Assembly: GCA_033239125.1 (NCBI GenBank)
Contig: BSWB01000001.1
Span: forward strand, 58,509,416 to 58,573,415
Source: Fagopyrum homotropicum
Taxonomy: Eukaryota > Streptophyta > Magnoliopsida > Caryophyllales > Polygonaceae
Length of the DNA: 64,000 nt
Direction: 5' to 3'
Part shown: positions 1-9,374 of the stretch, piece by piece
How the letters are laid out: each line of letters opens with the position of its first letter
Numbering within the stretch: the first letter of the stretch is position 1
Program-made: the position numbers and the translations under genes
The notes under the pieces: model-generated
Databases searched by the model: none
Seen by the model: only the letters and a program-made list of their open reading frames with translations
What the model was told of the DNA's origin: nothing

Positions 1-29
1 GGGGAAAGTGATCCTTCCTGGTGGGTGGC
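1..29 (-). pseudogene. pol: RT fragment of the interrupted minus-strand Athila (left side of the insertion)
   Basis: Read on the minus strand, these bases encode the RKDHFP stretch that in Athila reverse transcriptases directly follows KLNVA. The preceding part of the same gene ends at 11222. The two pieces belong to one RT gene split by the element at 30-11221. The last five bases (GTGGC) are the target-site duplication. Compared with the family there are four extra bases (a second GTGG) beside the duplication. The rest of the host element lies left of the window. Confidence 0.8.
25..29. repeat. Target-site duplication GTGGC (left copy)
   Basis: Five bases directly before the TG of the left LTR, repeated exactly at 11222-11226 after the right LTR. 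Five-base duplications are the rule for Ty3/gypsy integration. Confidence 0.9.
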
Positions 30-357
30 TGATAACACGATTTATGATGTTAGATTAGGCACTCATTTAGATAGTTTTCCCGCTCATTCATGCATGGTTT
101 AGCACTAGTTCATGACGTTTGCACTCAATTCATGTATTTTGTCGAGATAAACGTCTACACGTACTTTTGCATGCTTTGTAGGTGTTTTAGGAGATTTAGG
201 AGCTTAATCGATACATTTGAGGATCGTTCCTCGAGATGACACACCTTCGGACTCATTGGGATGCAAGCTAGGGGCTAAGGAGGACACATGGGACCTTATT
301 GGTGCATGCCATACACCAAATTGAGGCTTGATGATCCAAAACAAGCTGAGGCACCAA

Positions 358-405
358 AACCACGGCCACAGGGACTTCCACGGGCATGGTTTTGGCCGTG
401 GTTTT
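358..405. repeat. Palindromic-word cluster (CCACGGCC / GGCCGTGG) in the 5' LTR
   Basis: AACCACGGCC, TTCCACGGGCATGG and GGCCGTGGTTTT follow each other within 48 bp, so the cluster can fold back on itself. The same cluster occurs at 9700-9752 in the 3' LTR, and variants occur in the coding linker at 4581-4716. Confidence 0.8.
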
Positions 406-950
406 CCCCAGACAGCTGTGTCAGCTGTCCCACGATCTTCATGGCTGACTCTTGCAAATTTGGAGGATAAAAGGTGGTCCTGCAAGGCTGTTAGGGGAGA
501 CCACATCACTCCATTCTCTCCCACACTCTCAACAACACAATATTCTCTCAGTGGAAGATTGGATTGGAGCTACCATTGGAGAAGAAGAAGAAGCACACTA
601 GTTCATAGTTCCATAGTCTTTTTTAGTGATTTTGAGTGAGCTTTGTGAAACGTTTTGCAAGGGTTTGTAAGAAACGATTCGAACCTATTTTTGAAGGGTT
701 GTAAGTCCTTCTTGAACCTTGATTTAGCTTGTTTTACTTGTTTCATTTGCTTAATCCATCTTTCATTTCATCTTCTTGCCAATGGATTCTATGATTTTAT
801 GCTTGTTGAGTTTGATTGTTAAGATGCATGTTGTTGGCTAATAAGATACGATTCTAGGGTAAGGAAAAGATGGTTATGGCTTGGACTATGATAAAATAGA
901 CTTAAATGAATACTTGGATGACTCGCTTAATTGAACCTAGTCACTTTTTA

Positions 951-1010
951 AAACCACGGTTGGATCTTGCCCTTCCACGGCCATGGAAAGGGATGAACAG
1001 CCCGTAATAT
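951..1010. repeat. Second palindromic-word cluster in the 5' LTR
   Basis: AAACCACGGTTGG is followed by TTCCACGGCCATGGAA (973-988) and then by AGCCCGTAAT (998-1007). The latter two words also stand side by side in the coding linker near 4666-4697. In the 3' LTR the copy at 10341-10356 is the perfect 16-bp palindrome TTCCACGGCCGTGGAA. Confidence 0.8.
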
Positions 1011-1859
1011 TGACTAACTCGTTTGATTTGATAAAACTAAGTGCTAGGATGTTAGATGGTTGAAATCCTAGTGTTTTTTGAGCTAAATCTATCCTAGGGT
1101 GACCTAGTGTTAGCAACTAAGTGTTAGAAGAGACCTACACGGTGATTCTTGCTCTTAGATACCAAAGATGACAAACTCTAGGTAATAGTGAGCCTCACAA
1201 GCCGCTATTGGACCGAATGTGCTAGGATAAGTGTTTAGGACTTGCCTTCCCGAGACTTACCTGGTAAGGAGAGGTTAGATCCCTAGATAACCATCCGGTT
1301 TGTGTAGATATCCCTACCTTAGGTTCCTAGAGACTTACCCGGTAATAGGATCTTAGGAACGGGACTAGCGGATCATGAGACCTACCTGGTAATTAACCCC
1401 ACTTGAGAAACATTCACTCCCAACAAACTATAGTTAATCCAAGGAATGATTAGATAGCTTGAGTCCTATGCCATAACCGGAATTTTCAACCCCTAGAATC
1501 CGCTTTTCTCTCTTTGATTACATATTTCGTGTTTGCTTGTTTATTTGTGATTTAGTTTGATTCCTTAGTTTGTTTTGCCATATTACATCATTTTGATCCT
1601 TCATTGATCACCACACAAAACTAATCCAAAAATATTGAGATTTTCATTTATTTGTTTCTTTCTCTTTTCTTAGCCTAGATCAACACTACCCTTAGTCACT
1701 AATCGATTCAATCTCACCTCAGTCTTTGTGTTCGACCTCGGAATACTATCCTTACTACAAAACGTCCCGTACACTGCGGGTTCGCTAGGAGTTAGGAAAA
1801 ATATATCGAGTTATAAATTTAAAGCTTCTGCGTGTCACGTTCTTAGCGTAACAAGTTTT

Positions 1860-1876
1860 TGGCGCCGTTGCCGGGG
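1860..1876 (+). promoter_or_regulatory. Primer-binding site, tRNA-Asp type (element 1)
   Basis: TGGCGCCGTTGCCGGGG stands six bases after the LTR end. It is complementary to the 3' end of plant tRNA-Asp(GUC), including the terminal CCA. This is the usual primer site of Athila elements. Confidence 0.9.
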
Positions 1877-1994
1877 ACTAGGTTAAGATTGAGTCATTGT
1901 TTGTGATTGTTTATAGTGTAGGTCTTTCTTGTTGCTTTTTATCTTGTTTGGTTTGTGTCTTTGCTTTTCAGGACATCTCTCACTCTTTAGGTGC

Positions 1995-3617
1995 ATGCGA
2001 AGATCTCGTGGCAAGGATTTAGCTCCATTCGATCCCGAACCGGAGAAAACCCTTAGATCTAGATCCAAGAGCATTAGAAAGGGAAAAGAGATGGCCGAAA
2101 GAGATCTCCAAGCTGAGTTAGATGAAGCTTTAGAGCAAATTAGGCTAAGGGATGAAGCCTTGGAGAATGAAAGGAGACTTTCCAATGAGAGGCAAGAAGC
2201 AACTAGGAGAGAGATTGAAGAGATTAGGCAAGCTCTTGTGCAACGAGAGCTTAATCGTCAACAACCTCCACCTCCACAACAACCGCAGCCGGCGGTCAAT
2301 ATTCGGGTTGTGCCCATTGATATTGAAGAACCACAAACGTTAGGGCAACGTATGGATCCGGCACAAAGAGCACACCATCCGGGTGTGAACTTAGGAGATC
2401 CCGCAGCCCATGATTACGAGCTCCGCCCTCAAGTTCTACAAATGATCCGGCACAATCAATTTGGAGGGATGGAAGGAGAGTCTCCTCATCAACACTTGAT
2501 GAACTATGAGATCTTGATGGAGACTCTAAGACCGCCTAGATTGGAGAGCAACAACCATAAGCTTAGGGCTTTCTCCTTCTCGCTTAAGGATAAAGCCTTG
2601 GCTTGGTATCAATCTATTCCACAAGGGCGAGTAAGTACTTGGGAGGAGATGACAACCGAGTTTTTGACAAAGTTCTTCCCACCTTCCAAGACTACCGAGC
2701 TAAGAGGGAAGATCAATGCCTTTGTAATGAAGGATAGAGAAAGCTTATTCAAGTCTTGGGAGAGGTTCAAAGACCTTCTCCTAGATTGTCCACACCATGA
2801 AATACCGAAGATAGAGTTATTGTAGATCTATTTCAAGGGGCTTGATGAGGATAGCCAATTCAAGCTTCAATCACTTTCCGGTGGAACCTTTATGGAGAAG
2901 AATGTGGATGAGGCTTGGAAGTTTGTAGAGAAACAAGCTTTGATGATTGAGAAGTACTCCCATAGGAAGAGTGATGGGAGGAAAGCGGGAGCATATGAGG
3001 TGAGTGAAGTCACCATGAGTAACTTCAAGTTTGATGCAATCAACAATGAGCAGAAATCTTTGAGAGAGTTGTGTGCTGCAACTTTGAAGAATCAAGCAAC
3101 CCCTCAAGTGCAATTGCAAGCAAACTTGTCTTCCAAGGAGGAAGATGTGAACTACATGGGAAGGGGCAACTACAACAACTATCAAGGCCCAAGGAACTTC
3201 AACAACAACCGGCAATTCAACAATTACCGGCCTAACCACAACCATCCCGGGTTTTCCTATTCTAACCCGGATGGAGCCTTGAACCCTCCCGCTTCCACAA
3301 GCGCAGCTCCTCCACCAAAGGCTTCACAAGAACCTCCACCCGGATTCACTCAACCTCCAAAGGATAGAACCGAGATGATGTTTGAGCAATTGCTTAGAAG
3401 GTTGAGTGGTCTTGAGAGCACGGTGACTTCCATTTCTAAGGCTCAAAAGGTGTTGGAAGCACAAGTGTTCCAAAAGGTGGGTGAAGCTCATAGAGATCCG
3501 GGAAAGCTTCCCGGAAGAACTGAAGATAACCCAAGAGGCCAAGTGTTGGCAATTACAACAAGAAGTGGGTTGAGCATGAAGGATCCCTTACCTAAGGGAA
3601 ATGATAAGGGAAAGTAA
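1995..3617 (+). pseudogene. gag: Athila gag, interrupted by an in-frame TAG (element 1)
   Basis: This is the structural polyprotein of the retrotransposon particle. The reading frame runs from an ATG at 1995 (MRRSRGKDL; an in-frame ATG at 1929 is also possible) to TAA at 3615-3617, with one internal TAG at 2823-2825. A charged, coiled-coil-like stretch (AERDLQAELDEALEQIRLR) comes first. A retrotransposon-gag core follows, with ALAWYQSIP, TEFLTKFFPPSKT, ESLFKSWERFKDLL and DCPHHEIPK. After the TAG the frame resumes at IYFKGLDEDSQFKLQSL and continues into an Asn/Pro-rich tail (NNYQGPRNFNNNRQFNNYRPN). No CCHC zinc knuckle is seen, and the basic Asn-rich tail may take its place. The minus-strand Athila (element 2) has a TAG two codons away from this one. 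Confidence 0.85.
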
Positions 3618-4580
3618 GTGGTGATAGAAGAAGAGACATTGCAAGAAGATGGAGGGAAGAACAAGGAAGATGAGCCAACATATATGGCACCACCTCCATA
3701 CAAGCCACCACTACCATTCCCTCAATCACGAGCAAGAGCTCGTTTGGACAAACACTTCGGTAAATTCCTTGAACTTATGTCTAAATTGCATATTAACATT
3801 CCGTTCATGGATGCTATTCTAGGTATGCCGGCATATGGCAAGTTTTTGAAGGAAATTCTCTCCAACAAGAGGAAGTTGGAGGAGTATGGAGAAGTGACGA
3901 TGACAAAGAGGTCCTCGGAATTGATTCAAACCATGAAGGAGGAGATGCCTCCTAAGCTAAGAGATCCGGGATCCTTTTGTGTGCCAATTGGAGTGGGAGA
4001 AGTGAAGTATGAAGCCCTATGTGATCTTGGGCGAGTGTAAGCATCATACCGCTTGCACTTTGCAACAAGGTTGGGCTAGGAGAGCCAAAGCCGGTCAAGA
4101 TGACCCTTTACATGGCGGACCGTTCAATCACTCACCCGGTTGGAATCTTGGAGGACATACCGGTGCAACTCGGGAAGTTCTATGTGCCGATTGATTTTGT
4201 TGTCTTGGACATCCCGGCGGACTATCCGGTTCCTATCATCTTAGGAAGACCTTTCCTAGCCACATCCGGATGCTTGGTGGATTGTAAAAATGGAATTCTC
4301 TCCTTCAACATTGGAGAAGAGAATATCAAGTTCAAATTATCCACAATGATGAAGGGGCCAGCCCTTGGTGAAGATGTGTTCAACATTGTCGAGCAAGAGG
4401 AGTCTAGAGAAGTTGTGAGCTCGATCTTGATCAAGGACCCCTTGGAGAAGGTTCTTAGCTTAAGTTTGATGGAGGAAGGAGTTGAGGAGGCTTGCAATGA
4501 AGAAATCAAGGCTTTGGAATCATTGGAAAAGGGGACAAGAGCTGAATTTGAAGCACATGAAGGTGTGCTGAATTTCTGTG

Positions 4581-4716
4581 AAAACCACGGCCAGGTAAGG
4601 GAAACCACGCCCGTGGAAAGTCCCGTGGAACTCTCTGGAATGCTCAAAAAGGCTAGCTTTGCAAGTTCCACGGCCGTGGTTGTGCCAGAGCCCGTAATTT
4701 TGCCCGTGGTTTCTCC
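4581..4716. repeat. Palindromic-word cluster in the coding linker (element 1)
   Basis: AAAACCACGGCCAGG (4581-4595), AAACCACGCCCGTGGAAAG (4602-4620), TCCCGTGGAA (4621-4630), TTCCACGGCCGTGGTT (4666-4681), AGCCCGTAAT (4688-4697) and GCCCGTGGTTT (about 4702-4712) lie in an open part of the pol frame. The same words occur in both LTRs of this element. No comparable word was noticed elsewhere in its gag-pol. Confidence 0.85.
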
Positions 4717-4735
4717 AAAAACTGCATTGGTTGTT

Positions 4736-4771
4736 GATCAAGCTTCAAGGAGCTTTGGGGAGTCTTCCATG
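4736..4771 (+). repeat. 36-bp direct duplication, copy A
   Basis: It begins GATCAAGCTTCAAGG and ends TCTTCCATG. It is repeated with one mismatch at 4928-4963, 192 bp downstream. Copy A seems to be the original, since copy B replaces sequence conserved in related elements. Confidence 0.85.
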
Positions 4772-4927
4772 GCTTTGGATTCATCTCAACCAACATTATA
4801 CGGATCGTCTCCACTCGATAAACGTCCTCCTAAACTTGAACTTAAACCCCTCCCCTCTCATCTTAAGTATGCTTTTCTTGGTGAAGATTCTACTTATCCG
4901 GTTATTGTGAATGCATGCTTAAATAAT

Positions 4928-4963
4928 GATCAAGCTTCAAGGAGCTTTGGGGAGTCTTGCATG
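4928..4963 (+). repeat. 36-bp direct duplication, copy B (replaces conserved coding sequence)
   Basis: It is a copy of 4736-4771 with one mismatch (C to G). In the sister element the corresponding protein segment reads DDLEKLMNVLRQ, whereas here the duplicated text is read as QASRSFGES. The frame is lost just after it. Confidence 0.8.
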
Positions 4964-6680
4964 AGTTGAGATTGCATAGGAAGGCTATTGGCTATACCAT
5001 TGATGATTTAGTTGACATTAAACCTTCTTTGTGCATGCATAAGATCTTAATGGAAGACAATCATAAACCTTCAATTGAACCTCAAAGAAGACTAAACCCT
5101 ATCATGAAAGAAGTAGTAAAGAAAGAGATCCTTAAATTGCTAGATGCGGGAATCATTTTCCCGATTTCGGATAGTAAATAGGTTAGTCCCATGCATGTGG
5201 TTCCTAAGAAGGGTGGGATGACCGTAGTGACTAATGAGAATAATGAACTAATCCCAACTAGAACGGTTACGGGATGGAGGATGTGTATAGACTATAGGAA
5301 ACTAAATGTTGCCTCTAGGAAAGATCACTTCCCTCTTCCTTTCATTGACCAAATGCTAGAGAGATTAGCTCAACATTCCCATTTTTGTTACTTAGATGGC
5401 TATAGTGGATTCTTCCAAATCCCTATTCACCCCGATGATCAAGAGAAAACAACATTCACATGTCCTTGGGGTACTTTTGCATATAGGAGAATGCCATTTG
5501 GGTTGTGTAATGCACCCGCCACCTATCAAAGGTGTATGATGGCCATCTTTTCCGAGTATATTGAAAACATCATGGAAGTGTTTATGGATGATTTTTCTGT
5601 TTATGGATCTTCCTTTGATGATTGTTTAGCTAACTTGTCTCTAGTGCTTAAGAGATGTGAGGAGACTAACCTAGTCTTGAATTGGGAGAAATGCCACTTC
5701 ATGGTAAGTGAAGGAATTGTGTTGGGACACTTGGTGTCCAACCGAGGCATTGAGGTTGATAGGGCTAAGATAGAAACCATAGAGAAGTTGCCACCACCTA
5801 CCTCGGTGAAGGGGGTAAGGAGTTTTTTAGGGCATGCCGGTTTTTACCGGAGATTTATTAAAGATTTCTCGAAGATTTCTAAGCCTCTTACTAACCTACT
5901 AATGAAAGATGTTGAGTTTGTTTTCTCCAACGATTGCCTTGAGGCTTTTTGTAGGTTGAAGAATGCTTTGATCTCCGCACCTATCATGCAACCTCCGGAT
6001 TGGAGTCTACCATTTGAGATCATGTGTGATGCAAGTGATGTAGCCGTTGGGGCTGTTTTGGGGCAAAGGAAAGATGGGCGCACACATGTCATCTATTATG
6101 CTAGCAAGACGCTAGATGATGCCCAACTCAATTATGCTACCACCGAGAAGGAGTTGCTAGCGGTTGTGTAAGCATTTGAGAAGTTCCGCTCGTATCTAGT
6201 TGGAGCGAAGGTCATTGTGTATACAGATCATGCTGCGATCCGTTATCTCCTTACAAAGAAGGATGCCAAGCCTCGTTTGATTCGGTGGATCCTTCTTCTT
6301 CAAGAGTTTGATTTGGAAATCCGGGATAAGAAAGGGTCCGAAAATTCTGTGGCGGATCACCTTAGTAGACTCCCACCATTGGAGCTTGAGAGAGATGACA
6401 TCCCGATTGATGACTCATTCCGGGATGAGCAATTGCAAATGGTGGAGGAGTGCTTGTTTCAAGTGTCAAGGGGTAATGAGTCATGGTATGCCGACATTAT
6501 GAACTACCTTGTGTGTGAGGAGGTGCCACCCGGTTTATCCTATGCCCAAAGGAACAAATTCTTCAAGGATGTGAGGCATTACTATTGGAGTGCACCGCTT
6601 TTGTTCAAGAGAGGGCCGGATGGAGTCTTTACGAGATGCATACCGGAGGATGAGGTGGAGAGTGTGATCCGCCATTTCAT
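4957..6680 (+). pseudogene. pol: Athila reverse transcriptase and RNase H (element 1)
   Basis: This part would copy element RNA into DNA and degrade the RNA strand. One frame runs through, broken by TAG at 5179-5181 (where the sister element has Trp, SKWVSP) and TAA at 6169-6171. RT blocks in order are RRLNPIMKEVVKKEILKLLD, WRMCIDYRKLNV, FPLPFIDQMLERLA, LDGYSGFFQIPI, MPFGLCNAPATYQRCM, the catalytic FMDDFSVYG and NLVLNWEKCHFMV. RNase H follows (about 5990-6420) with CDASD, ATTEKELLAV and YTDHAAIRYLL, which hold the expected Asp, Glu and Asp residues. The catalytic Asp pair is intact, so loss of function comes from stops and frameshifts. Confidence 0.9.
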
Positions 6681-6683
6681 TCC

Positions 6684-7757
6684 TTGCCATGTGGAGGTCA
6701 TGCTAGCTCACACAAGACATGTGCTAAGGTGTTGCAATCGGGTTTCTTTTGGCCAAGTTTGTTCAAGGATGTGCAGAATTTTGTGGTAGCTTGTGATGCT
6801 TGCCAAAGGACGGGAAACATCTCAAGGAGGAAAGAGATGCCCTTGAACAACATACAAGAGGTGGAGATATTCGATGTTTGGGGTGTGGACTTCATAGGAC
6901 CATTCCCCTCTTCATGTGGTAACATTTACATCCTATTGGCGGTGGACTATGTCTCGAGATGGGTAGAAGCAATCGCCTCTCCTACAAATGATGCCAAGGT
7001 TGTGGTGCGGTTCTTCAACCGAGTGATCTTCCCTAGGTTTGGAACACCAAGGGTGATCATAAGTGATGGAGGGAAGCACTTCACTAATAGGAACTTCGGG
7101 ACATTTTTGGCTAAGTATGGGGTGACTCATAAGGTGGCAACACCTTACCATCCCTAAACTAGTGGCCAAGTGGAGATCTCCAACCGGGAGATAAAGGGAA
7201 TTCTTGAAAAGACGGTTTCTAGGATGAGAAAGGATTGGGCTATGAAGCTCGATGATGCCTTGTGGGCTTATAGAACCGCTTTCAAGACACCGATTGGCAC
7301 CACTCCCTACAAGCTAGTCTATGGCAAGTCTTGCCACCTTCCGGTAGAGATGGAGCATAGAGCGTATTGGGCCATTAGATGGCTGAATTTTGACCTCAAG
7401 GAGGCCGGAGAGAAAAGGTTGCTTGACATGAACGCTCTTGAGGAGATCCGGTTGGATGCCTATGAAAACGCCCGGATCTACAAGGAAAGGACCAAGCATT
7501 GGCATGACAAGCGTCTCATCCCGAAGGAGTTGAGTTAAGGCGACCTTGTCCTTCTCTTCAACTCAAGGTTGCGGCTCTTCCCCGGAAAGCTAACGTCAAG
7601 ATGGACGGGTCCTTATGTGGTGAAGAAGATCTTTCCCCATGGAGCGGTTGAGATAGGAGGGGAGCATTGTGGAGATTTTAAGGTGAATGGGCACCGTTTG
7701 AAGAAGTATATCCCAGGAGCTCCGGTGGACATGATTGCCCCACTTCACCTTGAGTGA
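6684..7757 (+). pseudogene. pol: Athila integrase (element 1)
   Basis: Integrase inserts the DNA copy into the genome. The frame changes near 6690-6720 within the N-terminal zinc domain. A CxxC (CDACQ) remains at about 6795. The core has the first Asp in WGVDFIGPF, the second in IISDGGKHF, and the Glu in GQVEISNREIK just after an in-frame TAA at 7155-7157. Another TAA (7536-7538) precedes the C-terminal part, which ends with WTGPYVVKKIFPHGAVEI and HRLKKYIPG. No chromodomain follows, as expected for Athila. Confidence 0.88.
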
Positions 7758-9374
7758 GACGCCCCCGAGTTTGGTCAAGCTAATGACCTTAAAGAAGCGC
7801 TTGATGGGAGGCAACCCATTGGTAGACATCTTTCCCTTTTTCGTTTTTGTTTTTGTTTTGATTTTTCTGTTTTTGTGTGTTTGGTGTGCCTTGTGTGTGT
7901 GCTAGAGTCTTGGTAGCATGGAAGCCTTGCATGGCATGTGGATGATGATGATGAGTCCCTCATCAATTATGGGTGGAGCGGACGCGGGACTTGGATGGCT
8001 AGCGGCGCCTAGCGCGGATCCCGACGCCATAACGAACACTTTGAGCTCTCTACCATCGTTGATAGGATCATCCGACATCACTCCACTTGAGTAATCCCAA
8101 ATACCAAAGCAAACCATTTTTACATTGTGAGAACCCTCTTTCACTCTTCTTTACTTGAATACCACATTGGGGACAATGTGTTTCTAAGTATGGGGTGGGG
8201 TTTGCATGATTAGCATCTAGGGTAGTTTCTTTTAGTCACATGCTTCATTATGTCTTGCATTGTACATACATATTTCGAAAAATCCAAAAAAATCAGAAAA
8301 TTTTAAAAAAAAATTTAGTGCTTCTAAGCTTGGGAATGACCCTTATGATGAGATTGTTGTGTGGATTGGCTATGGATGGCCTTATGTGTTGAATATATGA
8401 ATGCATATGTGGACTTGAAGTACTTATCTTGAATCCCATGAATGGATTGTGATCATGATGTTTGTCTTGATTGGATTGAGTATTGAAAGTCGAAATTACG
8501 TGCTAGTTCTTGCACATCATCTAGGAGTGATTAAGGCAATTCATCTTTTGACCCATCCGGGAATAGGAGCATGTTAGTGTGTTGAGTGTGTGAGGAGCAA
8601 TTTTGGGGTGAAGTTGTCGATGAATGAATGTTATGAATGAAGTGCTGAATTTGTTGTGAAAGTGTAGACAAAAATATAGGTTTGGGGACGTTGGTTTAAA
8701 TGACGAGTAACTCGGCACCATTCACATAATCGGGTGTTTGTGCCTTGCCAAAGTCAAATAAACCAATAGTCCTAACGAGCTTTGGTATTTGTGCCCGGTG
8801 TGGATGCACCTCAAAAAATAAAAAAAAACCCGAGGACGGCTAATCACCAAGGTTTCGGCTTTTGTACACCAATGCCATTGTCTCAAAAATAAGTGAAAGA
8901 AAAAGAAAAGAAAAGAAAGAAAAGATGGAGAAAATATACACTTGTGGGAAGTTGATAAAAATGTGAAGTTGTGAAGTTAGTTCCATTCCCGGATTAGCAT
9001 CACATAGCCTAGAAAAATTCCCACCTAATCACAACGTTTCTTGGCCTTTTATTTCACAAGCCCTTGTGACCTATTTGCATGTGTGTAAGACTTAATGATC
9101 TATATTGAATATGCTCATGATCATCTTGACTTCTTCATTTTTACATTTCATGCATGCCTTCGAGTTCAGTATAATTGTCTTTCCATGCCTTCACTTATTT
9201 GACACATGATTGCTTGTCCATTGCCATGAAACATGACTATAAAGGTGATCCAATATTAGAAGCACAACTCCAAAAATATTTTCGGTTTTTCATGCATGCA
9301 TAAATCATGTCATCTCTTAGTCTATAGTTGGGGACTTGCTCGGGGACGAGCAAACCTTAAGTATGGGGTATTTT
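7758..9374 (+). other. 3' non-coding region of element 1 (no env-like gene)
   Basis: About 1.6 kb between integrase and the right LTR with no open frame of interest. Some Athila elements have an env-like gene here; none is visible. A polypurine-like stretch with TTGGGGACAATG and TAAGTATGGGGTGGGG lies at 8167-8200. A second, similar one with GGGACGAGC and TAAGTATGGGG lies just before the LTR. A-rich runs lie at 8280-8310 and 8815-8830, and an AAAG-rich run at about 8895-8930. Confidence 0.75.
9353..9374 (+). promoter_or_regulatory. Polypurine-tract region before the 3' LTR (element 1)
   Basis: AAACCTTAAGTATGGGG followed by a short TATTTT run abuts the TG of the right LTR. This is the expected site for plus-strand priming. 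The same TAAGTATGGGG word occurs at about 8185-8196. Confidence 0.65.

Larger units (their letters stand above)
30..1853 (+). repeat. 5' LTR of element 1
   Basis: It begins TGATAACACG and ends GCGTAACA, 1824 bp, and is matched by 9375-11221. It carries two clusters of a CCACGG/CCGTGG palindromic word (358-405 and 951-988). Repeated CTACC(T/C)GGTAA-like blocks around 1130-1395 are shared with the other LTR. Short open frames inside it, such as minus-strand 204-524, recur in both LTRs and look like chance frames. Confidence 0.92.
3618..4969 (+). pseudogene. pol: Athila protease and linker region, frameshifted (element 1)
   Basis: This is the aspartic protease part of the polyprotein, in frame with gag apart from the TAA at 3615. 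Conserved wording includes PYKPPLPFPQSRARARLDKH, INIPFMDAILGMP and KLRDPGSFCVPI. The active-site segment CDLG at about 4020-4040 is followed by a one-base loss, so the frame shifts exactly at the catalytic Asp-containing motif. The second flap part (MTLYMADRSITHPVG, DYPVPIILGRPFLATSGC) continues in another frame from 4100. A variable linker follows (4400-4900), which holds the element's palindromic words and a 36-bp duplication. The second copy of that duplication (4928-4963) coincides with another frameshift into the RT frame. Confidence 0.85.

Noticed and set aside
204..524. Open frame of 106 codons on the minus strand, repeated at 9549-9869
   Set aside because: Both lie in the LTRs of element 1, so the repetition only reflects the LTR pair. 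No start context or known domain.
2823..2825. Programmed readthrough stop in gag
   Set aside because: The bases after TAG do not match the known readthrough context, and other unprogrammed stops and frameshifts follow in the same element. Kept only as a low-probability alternative in the findings.
7758..9374. Possible env-like gene of Athila
   Set aside because: No open frame, signal peptide or membrane segment could be read in this region.
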